From an uncultured Brachybacterium sp. (GTDB lineage Bacteria > Actinomycetota > Actinomycetes > Actinomycetales > Dermabacteraceae): a DNA stretch of 64,000 bases. Both the position numbers and the translations under genes were made by a program. A model generated the notes under the pieces. That model ran no database searches. It saw only the letters and a program-made list of their open reading frames with translations, and was not told the origin of the DNA. How positions within the stretch are numbered: position 1 is the first letter of the stretch; the number at the start of each line of letters is the position of its first letter. Below are positions 34,808 through 44,167 of the stretch, piece after piece. The stretch spans positions 62,001 to 126,000 of the forward strand of contig NZ_CANMSY010000007.1 of assembly GCF_947500705.1 (NCBI RefSeq), in the 5' to 3' direction.

Positions 34808-35728
34808 TCAGCAGGAGTCCTCGTCCTCGTCGTCCTCGTCGTCCTCCCCCCAGTCCCAGCGCAGGCCGAAGGTGCCGGGACCGAAACGAGCATCGCTCAC
34901 CTGGAGCCGATCACGTCGATCCAGCCGCACCGGCGTCACCGACTCCCCGGACTCCGTGCGCCGATACCGCTCGGACACCAGCGGCTTGCGCTCACCCCGG
35001 AACTCGACCTCGAGGAGCACATCGTTCGCACGGCGCGGCACGCTGTACATCGCCGCGGTCAGGTCGGTGGCTTTCGCCGTCATCTCCACGCGATAGGCGA
35101 GCGTCGCCACCTGGCCGGCGTCGAGCACACCCTCCACCTTCAGCTCCACGCCGTAGGCCCGGTGCTCGGGCCACGCCACCCGCCTGCCCACCGCGCAGCC
35201 CTCCAGGGGGATGAACTCCGGGGAGTTGTTCGGCTCGGAGGGCTCGAGCAGGTGCACCACGGGAAGGCGGCAGATCCCGGACTCGAGCGCACGCACGGTC
35301 AACCGGTAGTCGAACCGCTGCACCTCCCGTGACGAGTCGATGACGACGTGCTGCTGGAACACCCGTTCGTGGGCGTACTGCTGCGGCGTCTCGAAACCCA
35401 GTTCTTCGAGCGCTCGATGGAACACCTCCCGGCGGCTGCCTCTGCCCACGTAATTGGCGGGCTGGATGGATCGTCCACGCGGCCTCGGTGCACCCACCAG
35501 GCCGGCGAGGTCGTCGGGCGATTTTCCCAGCAGCTCCTCGAGCGCCGCGACCACTCCGAGCGACTGCTCTCCGCCAGGGAGGCTGCGTCCGGACTGCCAG
35601 TTGCTCAGGGTCGCGACGCTCACCGGGCGGTGCCGGGCCCGCAGACGCTGGGAGATCACGGTCAGCGACAGGCCGCTCTGCTCGATCGACTCGCGCAGCA
35701 CGGAGGCGAAGCGTTCTCCCTCGCCCAT
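34808..35728 (-). CDS. XRE-family helix-turn-helix protein with acidic tail
   Basis: 306 residues. Residues about 8-65 (LSLTVISQRLRARHRPVSVA, then TLSNWQSGRSLP) are a XRE-type DNA-binding helix-turn-helix. The remaining about 230 residues form a beta-rich domain of unknown family, and the protein ends in an extremely acidic tail (EDDEDDEDEDSC). AGGAGG is 4 nt before the ATG at 35728; an ATG at 35782 is in frame but lacks a Shine-Dalgarno. No linked target gene is obvious. Confidence 0.75.
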   Translation of the reverse strand: MGEGERFASVLRESIEQSGLSLTVISQRLRARHRPVSVATLSNWQSGRSLPGGEQSLGVVAALEELLGKSPDDLAGLVGAPRPRGRSIQPANYVGRGSRREVFHRALEELGFETPQQYAHERVFQQHVVIDSSREVQRFDYRLTVRALESGICRLPVVHLLEPSEPNNSPEFIPLEGCAVGRRVAWPEHRAYGVELKVEGVLDAGQVATLAYRVEMTAKATDLTAAMYSVPRRANDVLLEVEFRGERKPLVSERYRRTESGESVTPVRLDRRDRLQVSDARFGPGTFGLRWDWGEDDEDDEDEDSC

Positions 35729-36248
35729 CGTCACCTCCTCGACTCTCTTCTGCCCGCTGCCGCGTTCAGGTCTGCTCGCCATCGACGGGACGCCTGATCA
35801 TCCAGACACCCGTTCACCATTTCCTACTAACCGCTAAAACCCTGAGCGTACCGTTCATGACGGACCTCACATCAAGTTCTCAGGTTTGAGCGATCGAAAG
35901 GTCAGGGCACTATGCATCTTGCAGTCCGGTCTAGGCGCGGTTCTCCGGCTGTCCCGGTGGTCATCGACGATCACCGGCACCTCCACCGGTCGCAGCGCCC
36001 CTGCCCATGCTCAGTCATGGCGGCTCACCGTCGAGCCGCCGCAATGGCGACAGGGACCTCCATCATGCACCTGAACTCGCGGTGGGGTCGACCCTGCACG
36101 GTGCCGTACGGCGACGGAGCCATCGGCTCCCGCGCCCCCTGAGCAGCGAAAGGCGCCTGACATTACCAACACCACGATCCGTGTGACCGACACGGTCGTG
36201 GGGTGACGCAGTTCGACGAAACGGTCGCCTCGAGAGGAAAGCCGCCCC
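35729..36248. other. Long intergenic region with inverted repeats
   Basis: 520 bp between the XRE gene and the oligopeptidase pair. Weak ORFs (for example 35912-36142, 76 codons) have no recognisable similarity and poor starts. A near-perfect inverted repeat, CCACGATCCGTGT/ACACGGTCGTGG (36172-36201), lies 48 bp before the oligopeptidase-like start and may be an operator or hairpin. No other structure stands out. Confidence 0.5.
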
Positions 36249-38381
36249 ATGACTCAGCACACCGTCTCTCCGACAAGCTCTGCTCCCACCCCTTCGGAAA
36301 GACCCTCCTCCGCACCACCCGCTCCCGTCCCTCAGAACCTCGAACGCACTTTGTTCGGGGACATCACCCCGATCCCCTATCGCTGGCTCCGGGACTCCCG
36401 CTCCCCCGAGGTCATCGACCACTACGCCGCCGAGAACGCCTACACGGACCAGCGCACCGCCCACCTCGATGCGCTGCGCCGCGAGCTCACTGCCCGCACC
36501 GAAAAGCCGGTGCCGCACGTCGAGCTCTCCGCTCCCGTGCTGCTGGACGGCTGGTGGTACATCGACCGTGCGGATCCCGCCGACGGTGCGACCTTCTCGC
36601 GGGTCCGGGACCATGCCGCCCTGCGCGGCCCCGCCGGGATCCCGGAGGTCACCCCCGGCAGGCTTCTCGACGGAGAGAAGGTCCTGATCGAGGGCTGCGT
36701 GGGGACGATCGGCATCGCGATCTCCCCCGACCATCGGCTGATCGCCCGGGCCGAGGTCGCGCTGGGCGGCTGCCGGGTCATCGTCACCGACGCCGAGACC
36801 GGCGAGGAGGTCGACCGTTCGATCCTCGGAGCCGGGCCCGACCTCGTGTTCTCCGCCGACTCCCGCAGCCTGCTGCACACCGGGCTCGACGACCTCGGTC
36901 GTCGCCATCAGGTTCTCTGCCACCGGATCGGCACCTCGCTCACCGAGGACACGGTGCTGGTCGAGGACGAGGATCACTGGTCAGACCTGTCGATGTCCCG
37001 CTCGAGAGACGGCTCCGCAGTGCTGATCCGCTCCTCCTCACCGACCGGCAGCGAGGTATGGCTCGTTGATCTCGCAGCTCCCTGCGCCCCGCCGCGCTCG
37101 GTGATCGGGCGGGTCCGGGATGCACATCTCGTGGTCGAGCATGCCGGGGACCGGCTGCTGGTGATCACTGAGGAGCCCGGGAGCCGCCACAGCGTGCTCC
37201 GTCAGACATCTCTGGGCACCACCGGGGAGCCGCCGCGCGGGCCGGCGCTGCTGACCGCCCGCGCCGGCGAGCACTTCGAGTCCGTCGAAGCCTTCGCCGG
37301 GTTCGTCGCCCTGCAGGTGCGGTGGAACGGACTGCCCGAGGTGCGAATCCTCCCGCGCTGCGCCGACGGCTCGCTCGACATCCTGAGCATGCATGTGGTG
37401 GGACGCCGCGGCGAGCTGGACGCCGTCCGCATGGAACCCACCCCGGACTGGGACCAGCGGTCGCTGCGCTATCGGCTGGACAGCTTCCTCACCCCGCCCA
37501 CGATCCTCGAGCACGATCTGGACACCGGCATCAGCACCGAGCTGCTGCGCGCCGATGTGCCCGGCCACGACGCCTCGCGCTATGTCGAGCGACAGCTGTG
37601 GGCGACCTCGGCCGACGGCACCCGGGTGCCGATCTCGCTGTTCGCGCGGCGTGACGTCCCGACCGACGGCACCGCTGCCTGCCTGCTCTACGGCGACGGG
37701 GCCTATGGCGCTGCGGTCGACCCGATCCTGCAGCTCGAGTCGCTGGCGATCGCGGACCGCGGCGTCGTCATCGCGGTCGCGCACGTGCGCGGCGGCGGCG
37801 AGCTGGGCCCGAACTGGCACCGCCAGGGGCGAGGGCTGAGCAAGACCAACTCCTTCGACGACTTCGTGGCGTGCGCGGATCATCTCGTCGCGACCGGTTG
37901 GGCGGCCGAGGGCAGGCTGGGCGCGGTCGGCACCGGCGCCGGTGGCCTGCTGGTGGGCGCAGCGGCGAACCGTGCCCCGAAGCGATTCCGCGCGGTGCTG
38001 GCGGGCACCCCCCTGGTGGACCCGTTGGAGACACTGCTGGACACCGACGTGATGCTCACGCTCGAGGAATGGGCGGAGTGGGGCGATCCGGCGGGTGATG
38101 AGGCGACCTACCGTTCCCAGCGCGGGTACAGCCCTGCGGAGAACATCCGCGAGACCGAGTACCCGGCGGTCTTCGCCTGGACCGCGATGGAGGGGACGAA
38201 CACCCCTGTGGCCTGCGCCGCGATCTGGATCGCACAGCTGCGCGCGCGGGTCACCTCCGACCTCACGGAGCGCCCGATCCTGCTGCGCACCACCCCCACC
38301 ATGGGCTCCGCCGGTGATCCCCGGGTCGAGGGCGTGGCCTGGCTCCTCGATCAGCTGGGCGCGGTTACCCTCGGGGAATGA
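36249..38381 (+). CDS. Prolyl oligopeptidase-family pseudoenzyme (S9A fold, catalytic triad lost)
   Basis: 710 residues. The N-terminal segment and beta-propeller (about 30-440) and alpha/beta hydrolase domain (about 450-705) are collinear with the paralogue downstream, including shared motifs AHVRGGGELG, TNSFDDFVA and EWGDP. The three catalytic residues of that paralogue are missing here. The nucleophile elbow GRSAGG is replaced by GTGAGG (Gly563 for Ser). The Asp position is Gly649. The His loop is about 8 residues shorter with no His. It should therefore be inactive and might bind peptides or regulate its partner. GAGGAAAG precedes the ATG, and its end overlaps the next start by 4 bp. Confidence 0.85.
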   Translation: MTQHTVSPTSSAPTPSERPSSAPPAPVPQNLERTLFGDITPIPYRWLRDSRSPEVIDHYAAENAYTDQRTAHLDALRRELTARTEKPVPHVELSAPVLLDGWWYIDRADPADGATFSRVRDHAALRGPAGIPEVTPGRLLDGEKVLIEGCVGTIGIAISPDHRLIARAEVALGGCRVIVTDAETGEEVDRSILGAGPDLVFSADSRSLLHTGLDDLGRRHQVLCHRIGTSLTEDTVLVEDEDHWSDLSMSRSRDGSAVLIRSSSPTGSEVWLVDLAAPCAPPRSVIGRVRDAHLVVEHAGDRLLVITEEPGSRHSVLRQTSLGTTGEPPRGPALLTARAGEHFESVEAFAGFVALQVRWNGLPEVRILPRCADGSLDILSMHVVGRRGELDAVRMEPTPDWDQRSLRYRLDSFLTPPTILEHDLDTGISTELLRADVPGHDASRYVERQLWATSADGTRVPISLFARRDVPTDGTAACLLYGDGAYGAAVDPILQLESLAIADRGVVIAVAHVRGGGELGPNWHRQGRGLSKTNSFDDFVACADHLVATGWAAEGRLGAVGTGAGGLLVGAAANRAPKRFRAVLAGTPLVDPLETLLDTDVMLTLEEWAEWGDPAGDEATYRSQRGYSPAENIRETEYPAVFAWTAMEGTNTPVACAAIWIAQLRARVTSDLTERPILLRTTPTMGSAGDPRVEGVAWLLDQLGAVTLGE

Positions 38382-40501
38382 CCAAGGAGCACCCCACCGC
38401 GTCCGTTTCTGCCCCCGTTCCCCTCCACCGACCCACCGAGCGGATCTTCCACGGCGACACCGTGGAAGATCCGTACGAGTGGATGCGGGAGAAGACCGAC
38501 CCCGAGGTGATCGCCCACCTCGAGGCGGAGAACGCCTACGCCGATGCCCGCACCGCCCACCTGGCGGGCCTGCGCGCGACGCTGGTGGAGGAGTTCATCG
38601 GGCACACCCAGGAGACCGACCTCAGCGTGCCGGTGCGCCGCGACGACTGGTGGTACATCACCCGCACCACTGCGGGCGACGACTATCCGAGGTTCACCCG
38701 GGTCGCCGACACCGGCACGATGCCTCAGGTCGAGGCGGGCACGATGCTCGAGGGCGAGCAGGTGCTGCTGGATGCGCAGGCCGAGGCCGCGGGAGCCGAG
38801 TTCTACTCGCTCGGCGGGCTGGTCCCGTCCCCCGACCACACCCTCTACGCCTCGGCGGTCGACACCGCCGGAGATGAGCGCTTCACGCTCCGGATCAAGG
38901 ACCTCGCCTCCGGTGAGATCATCGACGAGGCGGTCACGGGCGCCGGCTACGGGCTCGCCTTCTCCACCGATCAGCAGTGGCTGTTCTACGCCCGGGTGGA
39001 CGACTCGTGGCGTCAGCACCAGATCTGGCGGCACCGGATCGGCTCCGACGCGAGCGAGGACCAGCTGGTCATCGAGGAGCCCGATGAGCGCTTCATGATC
39101 GGCTTCGACCGCTCACGCGACGGCTCGACCCTGGTGATCCAGGCCGGTTCCACCTCCACCACGGAGGCCTGGCTGCTGGATCTCACGAACCCGGCCGCGG
39201 CCCCGGTGCCCGCCGGTGGGCGCCGCGACGGAGTCGACTACGGCGTCGAGCACGCCGGCGACCGGCTCCTGATCGTGCACAACGACGGCCATCGCGGCTT
39301 CGCGCTCGCCCAGGCGCCGCTGGAGGCGCCGGAGCGCTGGGAGGAGCTGCTGGTCGCCGACGAGGGCGAGCGGCTGCTCGCGGTCGAGGCCTTCGCGAGC
39401 GTCGTCGCGCTCGAGCTGCGCAGCGGTGGTCTGGCGAGCGTGCGGCTGATCCCCCGCGCGGCCGATGGCACGCTGCTGGTCGCCGAGGCCACCGACATCA
39501 CCCACGGCGGAGAGCTGGACACCGTCGAGCTGGACGCGAACCCCAACTGGGACCAGCGCACGGTGCGCTATCAGCTCACCAGCATGCTCACCCCCACCAC
39601 GGTCGCCGAGCGGGACCTCGCCAGTGGTGAGAGCATCGTCCTGCGGGTCACCCCGGTGCCCCACTACGACCCCTCGCTGTACGTCGAGCGCCGCGAATGG
39701 GCCCGCGCCGAGGACGGCACCGCGATCCCGCTCAGCGTGGTGGCGCGCCGGGATGTCCCCGTCGACGGCACCGCCCCGGGCTACCTGTACGGCTACGGCT
39801 CCTATGAGGTCTCGATCGACCCGTCGTTCGTCCCCACGCGTCTCTCCCTGCTGGACCGCGGGGTGGTCATCGCGATCGCGCATGTGCGCGGAGGCGGCGA
39901 GATGGGCCGCGACTGGTACGAGCACGGCAAGCTGCTCGAGAAGAAGAACTCCTTCAGCGACTTCGTCGCCGCCGCGAAGCACCTGACCGACTCGGGCCTG
40001 GTGGCTGTGGGCCGGCTCTCCGCCGAGGGGCGCAGCGCGGGGGGCCTGCTCATGGGCAGTATCGCGAACCTCGCTCCGGAGCGCTTCCGCGCGATCATCG
40101 CGGGCGTGCCCTTCGTCGACGCGCTGACCACGATCCTGGATCCCTCGTTGCCGCTGACCGTGGGCGAATGGGAGGAGTGGGGCGACCCGCTGCACGATCC
40201 GGAGGTGTACGCCTACATGAAGGGGTACACACCGTACGAGAACATCCGCGCGGTGGAGTACCCGGCGATCTTCGCCTCGACCTCGCTGAACGACACCCGG
40301 GTCTTCTTCGTGGAGCCCGCGAAGTGGGTGGCGCGCCTGCGCGAGACCGTCACCTCCGACCAGGCGGAGCGGCCGATCCTGTTCCGCTGCGAGATGGTCG
40401 CCGGGCACGGCGGCCGCTCCGGTCGCTACCGCAAGTGGGAGCAGCGCGCGGACGAGCTCGCCTGGCTGCTGGATCAGCTGGGGGCGACCGAGCTGATCTG
40501 A
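38378..40501 (+). CDS. Oligopeptidase B-like serine peptidase (S9A)
   Basis: 707 residues. The seven-bladed propeller (about 70-430) limits access to peptides of modest size; the alpha/beta hydrolase domain holds the full triad: Ser553 in GRSAGG, Asp639 in LNDTRV, His677 in AGHGGRSG. AHVRGGGEMGRDWYEHG is the S9A signature strand. Oligopeptidase B cuts after basic residues and prolyl oligopeptidase after Pro; the exact specificity is not decided here. It is cytosolic and co-translated (ATGA overlap) with the triad-less paralogue. Confidence 0.9.
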   Translation: MTKEHPTASVSAPVPLHRPTERIFHGDTVEDPYEWMREKTDPEVIAHLEAENAYADARTAHLAGLRATLVEEFIGHTQETDLSVPVRRDDWWYITRTTAGDDYPRFTRVADTGTMPQVEAGTMLEGEQVLLDAQAEAAGAEFYSLGGLVPSPDHTLYASAVDTAGDERFTLRIKDLASGEIIDEAVTGAGYGLAFSTDQQWLFYARVDDSWRQHQIWRHRIGSDASEDQLVIEEPDERFMIGFDRSRDGSTLVIQAGSTSTTEAWLLDLTNPAAAPVPAGGRRDGVDYGVEHAGDRLLIVHNDGHRGFALAQAPLEAPERWEELLVADEGERLLAVEAFASVVALELRSGGLASVRLIPRAADGTLLVAEATDITHGGELDTVELDANPNWDQRTVRYQLTSMLTPTTVAERDLASGESIVLRVTPVPHYDPSLYVERREWARAEDGTAIPLSVVARRDVPVDGTAPGYLYGYGSYEVSIDPSFVPTRLSLLDRGVVIAIAHVRGGGEMGRDWYEHGKLLEKKNSFSDFVAAAKHLTDSGLVAVGRLSAEGRSAGGLLMGSIANLAPERFRAIIAGVPFVDALTTILDPSLPLTVGEWEEWGDPLHDPEVYAYMKGYTPYENIRAVEYPAIFASTSLNDTRVFFVEPAKWVARLRETVTSDQAERPILFRCEMVAGHGGRSGRYRKWEQRADELAWLLDQLGATELI

Positions 40502-40520
40502 GCCGGACGAGCAGCCGCCG

Positions 40521-41297
40521 TCAGCTGACCAGGTATCCGCCGTCGACCGGGATCTCCGCGCCGTTGATCATCGAGGCGGCGTCGGAGGCGAGCCAGACCG
40601 CGACGTCGGAGACCTCGCGGGGCCGCGCGAAACGGGAGAGCGGGATGCGGGCGAGCATCGGCGCGGCCTTGGCCGGCTGCCCACCCCACACCGTCTGCCC
40701 CATGTCGGTGAGCACCACGGTGGGGCAGATGGAGTTCGCGCGCACCCCGTGCTCGCCGAGCTCGAGGGCGAGGGTGCGGGTCGCCATGACGAGGCCCGCC
40801 TTGGCGGTCGAATAGGCATAGTGCTCGACCAGGGGACGCAGCGCGGCGGCGGAGGCGATCGTGATGATCGCGCCGCCGCCGGAGGCTGCCATTGCCGCCC
40901 CGGCTCGGGCGGCGAGCAGGGCGGGGGCCCGCAGGTTCACGCGGAGGGTTTCATCGAAGTGCGCGGTATCCAGCGCCTGGACCGTCTCCGGGTGGGAGAG
41001 GCCGGCGTTGTTGACCAGCACGTCCAGGCCCTCCATCAGCGCCGAGGCCTCTGCCCAGAGACGGTCGGGGACCTCCGGGTCCGCGAGGTCCGCGGCGAGC
41101 ACCGCGGTGCGGATCCCGTGCTCCTCGGCCAGCCGCGCGGCCGGCGCCTCGAGCGAGGCCGCGTCGCGGGCGCTGAGGACCAGGTCGGCGCCGGCGGCCG
41201 CGAAAGCACGGGCGATATCCGCGCCGATCCCGCGGCTCGCGCCGGTGATCAGGGCGCTGCGGCCGGCGAGGGGACGGGAGAGATCCTGAGAGGTCAT
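40521..41297 (-). CDS. Short-chain dehydrogenase/reductase
   Basis: 258 residues with a classical SDR Rossmann fold: TGASRGIGADIARAFAAAGA binds NAD(P) near the N-terminus, NNAG is present, the YAYSTAK motif carries the catalytic Tyr and Lys, and the C-terminus ends MINGAEIPVDGGYLVS. The substrate is unknown. The ATG follows TAGCCT by 6 nt; a GAGGAG touches the ATG, too close to act as a Shine-Dalgarno. It converges on the oligopeptidase gene. Confidence 0.85.
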   Translation of the reverse strand: MTSQDLSRPLAGRSALITGASRGIGADIARAFAAAGADLVLSARDAASLEAPAARLAEEHGIRTAVLAADLADPEVPDRLWAEASALMEGLDVLVNNAGLSHPETVQALDTAHFDETLRVNLRAPALLAARAGAAMAASGGGAIITIASAAALRPLVEHYAYSTAKAGLVMATRTLALELGEHGVRANSICPTVVLTDMGQTVWGGQPAKAAPMLARIPLSRFARPREVSDVAVWLASDAASMINGAEIPVDGGYLVS

Positions 41298-41328
41298 CTC
41301 CTCAGGCTAGCGGCCGTCCCTCGTCCGC

Positions 41329-42168
41329 TCAGAAGGCGGGGATCACGGCGCCGGAGTAGGTCTCCTCGATGAAGGCGCGCACGTCCTCGGAGTGGAGCAG
41401 CTCGTCGAGCTTCTTCAGCGCCGCGTTCTCGACGTCCTCGGTGCGGACCACCAGCATGTTCGCGTACGGGTTCTCCTCGCCGGACTCGAGGGCGAGGGCA
41501 TCCTCGGCGGGGCTGAGATCCGCCTCGAGGGCGTAGTTGCCGTTGATCACGGCGATCGCGTAGTCGCCGAGAGTACGGGGCAGCAGCGCCGCGTCGATCT
41601 CCTGGAACTCGAGGTTCTTGGGGTTCTCGGCGATGTCGTCGACCGTCGCCTCGGTCGGCTCGATCCCGTCCATGAGCGCCAGCAGGCCCTCGGCGGCGAG
41701 CAGCGCGAGGGCGCGGCCGCGGTTGGTGGGGTCGTTCGGGACGCCGACAGCAGCGCCCTCCTCGATCTCCTCAAGGCTGGTGAGCGACTCGGAGAAGATG
41801 CCGAGCGGCTCGATATGCACGCCCTCGAAGGGGGTCAGCTCGTAGCCGTTCTCCGCGATCTCGGTCTCGAGGTAGGGCAGGTGCTGGAAGAAGTTCGCGT
41901 CCACCTCGCCCTCGCTGAGCAGGCGGTTCGGGATCGGGTACTCGGTCTGCTCCTGCAGGTCGAGCTCGAGGCCCGCGTCCGCGGCGAGGTTGTCCTTGAC
42001 GAAGGTCAGGATCTCCATGTGGGGCAGCGGGGTCGCGGCGATGCGGATCGTGGTGGTGCCGCTCTCCTCGGTCAGCGGCGCCTCCTCCTCCCCGCCGCAG
42101 GCGGCGAGGGTGAGGGCGGCCAGGCCGGCGCCGGAGGCGAACAGGGTGCGGCGGGAGATGGTGCTCAT
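41329..42168 (-). CDS. metQ: D/L-methionine-binding lipoprotein MetQ (NlpA family)
   Basis: 279 residues. A lipoprotein signal ending AALTLAACGG, then the NlpA/MetQ binding domain: IRIAATPLPHMEILTFVKDN and PIPNRLLSEGEVDANFFQHL are conserved ligand-site strands. It captures methionine outside the membrane and delivers it to MetI. GGAGGACC lies about 8 nt before ATG 42168. It is the last gene of metN-metI-metQ on the minus strand, 54 bp after metI. Confidence 0.9.
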   Translation of the reverse strand: MSTISRRTLFASGAGLAALTLAACGGEEEAPLTEESGTTTIRIAATPLPHMEILTFVKDNLAADAGLELDLQEQTEYPIPNRLLSEGEVDANFFQHLPYLETEIAENGYELTPFEGVHIEPLGIFSESLTSLEEIEEGAAVGVPNDPTNRGRALALLAAEGLLALMDGIEPTEATVDDIAENPKNLEFQEIDAALLPRTLGDYAIAVINGNYALEADLSPAEDALALESGEENPYANMLVVRTEDVENAALKKLDELLHSEDVRAFIEETYSGAVIPAF

Positions 42169-42222
42169 GGCGGGGTCCTCCAAAGGACGATGGGGTGGGG
42201 GGTGGCGATGGGGTGGTGCGGG

Positions 42223-42924
42223 TCAGACGGTGCGGGCGCGATGGTCGACCCCGCGGGCGAGGCGGGAGCCGAGCAGCTGCACCAGGATCACGATGGCGAC
42301 CAGCAGGATGACGGTCACGATGATCATCTCGGTCTGATAGCCGGTGTAACCGCGGTTGTACGCGAGCTGGCCGAGACCGCCGGAGTTCACGGAGCCGGCC
42401 ATGGCGGTGTAGCCGATGACGGCGATCGTGGTGGTGGTGATCGAGCCGATGATGCCGGGCAGCGCTTCAGGGATCAGCACCTGGCGGATCACCTGCCAGC
42501 GGCTCGCGCCCATCATCCGCACCGCCTCGATCTTCCCGGCGGGGATCTCCCGCAGGTTCAGCTCGAACAGCCGGGCGGCGAAGGGCACCGCAGCGATGGT
42601 CAGGGCGATCATCGCCGCGTTCGGGCCGGTCGAGCGCCCGGTGATCGCTGCGGTGACCGGGATCAGCGCGATGATCAGGATGAAGAACGGGAACGAGCGC
42701 AGCACGTTCACCACGAAGCCGACGACCTGGTTGAACGTGCGCACCAGCGGTGACGTCGACCCCTCGGTCTCGAACAGGGCGATGCCCAGCGGCAGGCCCA
42801 GCAGCACCGTGAGCAGCATGGTCACGACGGTCATGTAGAGAGTGACCAGGGTGGCCTGCCAGGGGCCGCCGTCCCAGCGGGTCAGCAGCGGGTTCGACAG
42901 CCACTCCTGCAGGATCTCGATCAT
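42223..42924 (-). CDS. metI: Methionine ABC transporter permease MetI
   Basis: 233 residues with five or six membrane helices and the binding-protein-dependent permease EAA loop (EAVRMMGASRWQVIRQVLIP). It forms the membrane channel of the methionine importer and pairs with MetN. Its GAGATC start overlaps the metN stop by 4 bp, ensuring coupled translation. Confidence 0.9.
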   Translation of the reverse strand: MIEILQEWLSNPLLTRWDGGPWQATLVTLYMTVVTMLLTVLLGLPLGIALFETEGSTSPLVRTFNQVVGFVVNVLRSFPFFILIIALIPVTAAITGRSTGPNAAMIALTIAAVPFAARLFELNLREIPAGKIEAVRMMGASRWQVIRQVLIPEALPGIIGSITTTTIAVIGYTAMAGSVNSGGLGQLAYNRGYTGYQTEMIIVTVILLVAIVILVQLLGSRLARGVDHRARTV

Positions 42925-43937
42925 GCGGTCACCTCCTTGGCGACCACGCCGGCCGCCTCGAGCTCGGCGAGGAAGGCGGCGAGCCCCTCGGCGCTGATCG
43001 CGGCACCGGAGCGGTTGCGCAGCGCGAGCTGCACGCGGCCCACCTGGCGGCCGCCGATGGTCTCGATCGTGCCCGCGACGAGCGTCGCCTCGGCCTCGTA
43101 GGTCTCGGCGAGCCGGATCAGGTCGTCGGTGGTGTGGAAGCGCTCGGAGTTCCCATAGTCGCAGTTCACCACCAGGGCATCGATGCCGGTGGGTGCCGGG
43201 GGCAGCGGGATCAGCTCGGCGCTCAGCGGACCGTGGGGATCTGCGGCGACGTCGAGCAGGTCGCCGGTCTGGGTGATCCGTCCGTCCTGGAGCAGGGTGA
43301 CGGTGTCGCAGACCTCGCGCACCACCCCCATCTCGTGGGTGATGATCACGACGGTGATGCCGAGGCGCTCACGCAGGTCGCTGATCAGGCGCAGGATCTG
43401 GCGGGTGGTGGAGCCGTCGAGGGCGCTGGTGGGCTCGTCGCACAGCAGCACCTTCGGCTCAGCGGCCAGCCCGCGGGCGATGCCGACGCGCTGGATCTGC
43501 CCGCCGGAGAGCTGCGCGGGATGGTTATGCTCGCGCCCGGTGAGCCCCACCAGCTCGACCAGCTCGGCCACGCGCCGCTGACGCTGCGCACGGGGGACGC
43601 CCGCGATCTCGAGCGGGTGGGCGATGTTCTGGGCGGCGGTGCGGGAGTCCAGGAGGTTCGCGTGCTGGAAGACCATGCCGATGTTCCGGCGGGCGGTGCG
43701 CAGGGCGGCACCCTCCAGCGCGGCGATGTCGGTGCCGTCCACCTCGACGCGCCCCGAGCTGGGCTTCTCCAGCCCGGTCAGGCAGCGGATGAGGGTGGAC
43801 TTCCCGGCGCCGGAGCGACCGACGATGCCATGCACGCGGCCCGGCTCCAGATGGAGGTCGATACCGTCGAGCGCGACGACGGGGTCTCCGCCGCCGGGTG
43901 CGGGGAAGACCTTCGTGAGGCTGTCGAGAGTGATCAC
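42921..43937 (-). CDS. metN: Methionine ABC transporter ATPase MetN
   Basis: 338 residues. GRSGAGKST (40-48, Walker A), QLSGGQIQRVGIARGL (signature), LLCDEPTSALD (Walker B) and HEMGVV (switch His) are complete. The C-terminal about 90 residues form the NIL (methionine-sensing) domain. It hydrolyses ATP to drive MetI and is inhibited by cytosolic methionine in characterised relatives. The GTG start lies 6 nt after TGTACT, with no Shine-Dalgarno, so a leaderless message is likely. Confidence 0.9.
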   Translation of the reverse strand: MITLDSLTKVFPAPGGGDPVVALDGIDLHLEPGRVHGIVGRSGAGKSTLIRCLTGLEKPSSGRVEVDGTDIAALEGAALRTARRNIGMVFQHANLLDSRTAAQNIAHPLEIAGVPRAQRQRRVAELVELVGLTGREHNHPAQLSGGQIQRVGIARGLAAEPKVLLCDEPTSALDGSTTRQILRLISDLRERLGITVVIITHEMGVVREVCDTVTLLQDGRITQTGDLLDVAADPHGPLSAELIPLPPAPTGIDALVVNCDYGNSERFHTTDDLIRLAETYEAEATLVAGTIETIGGRQVGRVQLALRNRSGAAISAEGLAAFLAELEAAGVVAKEVTA

Positions 43938-43943
43938 CAGGGC

Positions 43944-43978
43944 AGTACAGCACCCGCGACCGGATGCATCGAAGCATC
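43944..43978 (-). promoter_or_regulatory. metN promoter with overlapping dyad
   Basis: TGTACT (43944-43949, minus) ends 6 nt before the metN GTG. The 16-bp dyad GATGCATCGAAGCATC (43963-43978, 14 of 16 bases symmetric) covers the expected -35 position. It is a plausible repressor operator for methionine-dependent control of metNIQ. The rest of 43979-44167 shows no gene. Confidence 0.5.
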
Positions 43979-44167
43979 ACGTCATATGGCGAAACAAAGG
44001 TCACAGACTTGCAGGTCCGCGTGTGGACGGGGTCACGCTCAGGGCTGATCCCCGAACCACACAGGGGTTCTCGTCTGACATTTCTCATGGGTGGTCGATG
44101 AGGTTCCCATCCCAGCCCGTGAGGTGGCGCCCTACTGGAGGCAGGCGCTTCTCGGAAGAGTAGGGGC

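Noticed and set aside
35912-36142. 76-codon Cys/His-containing ORF
   Set aside because: No ribosome site, no clear promoter, and no recognisable domain; kept only as part of the intergenic region.
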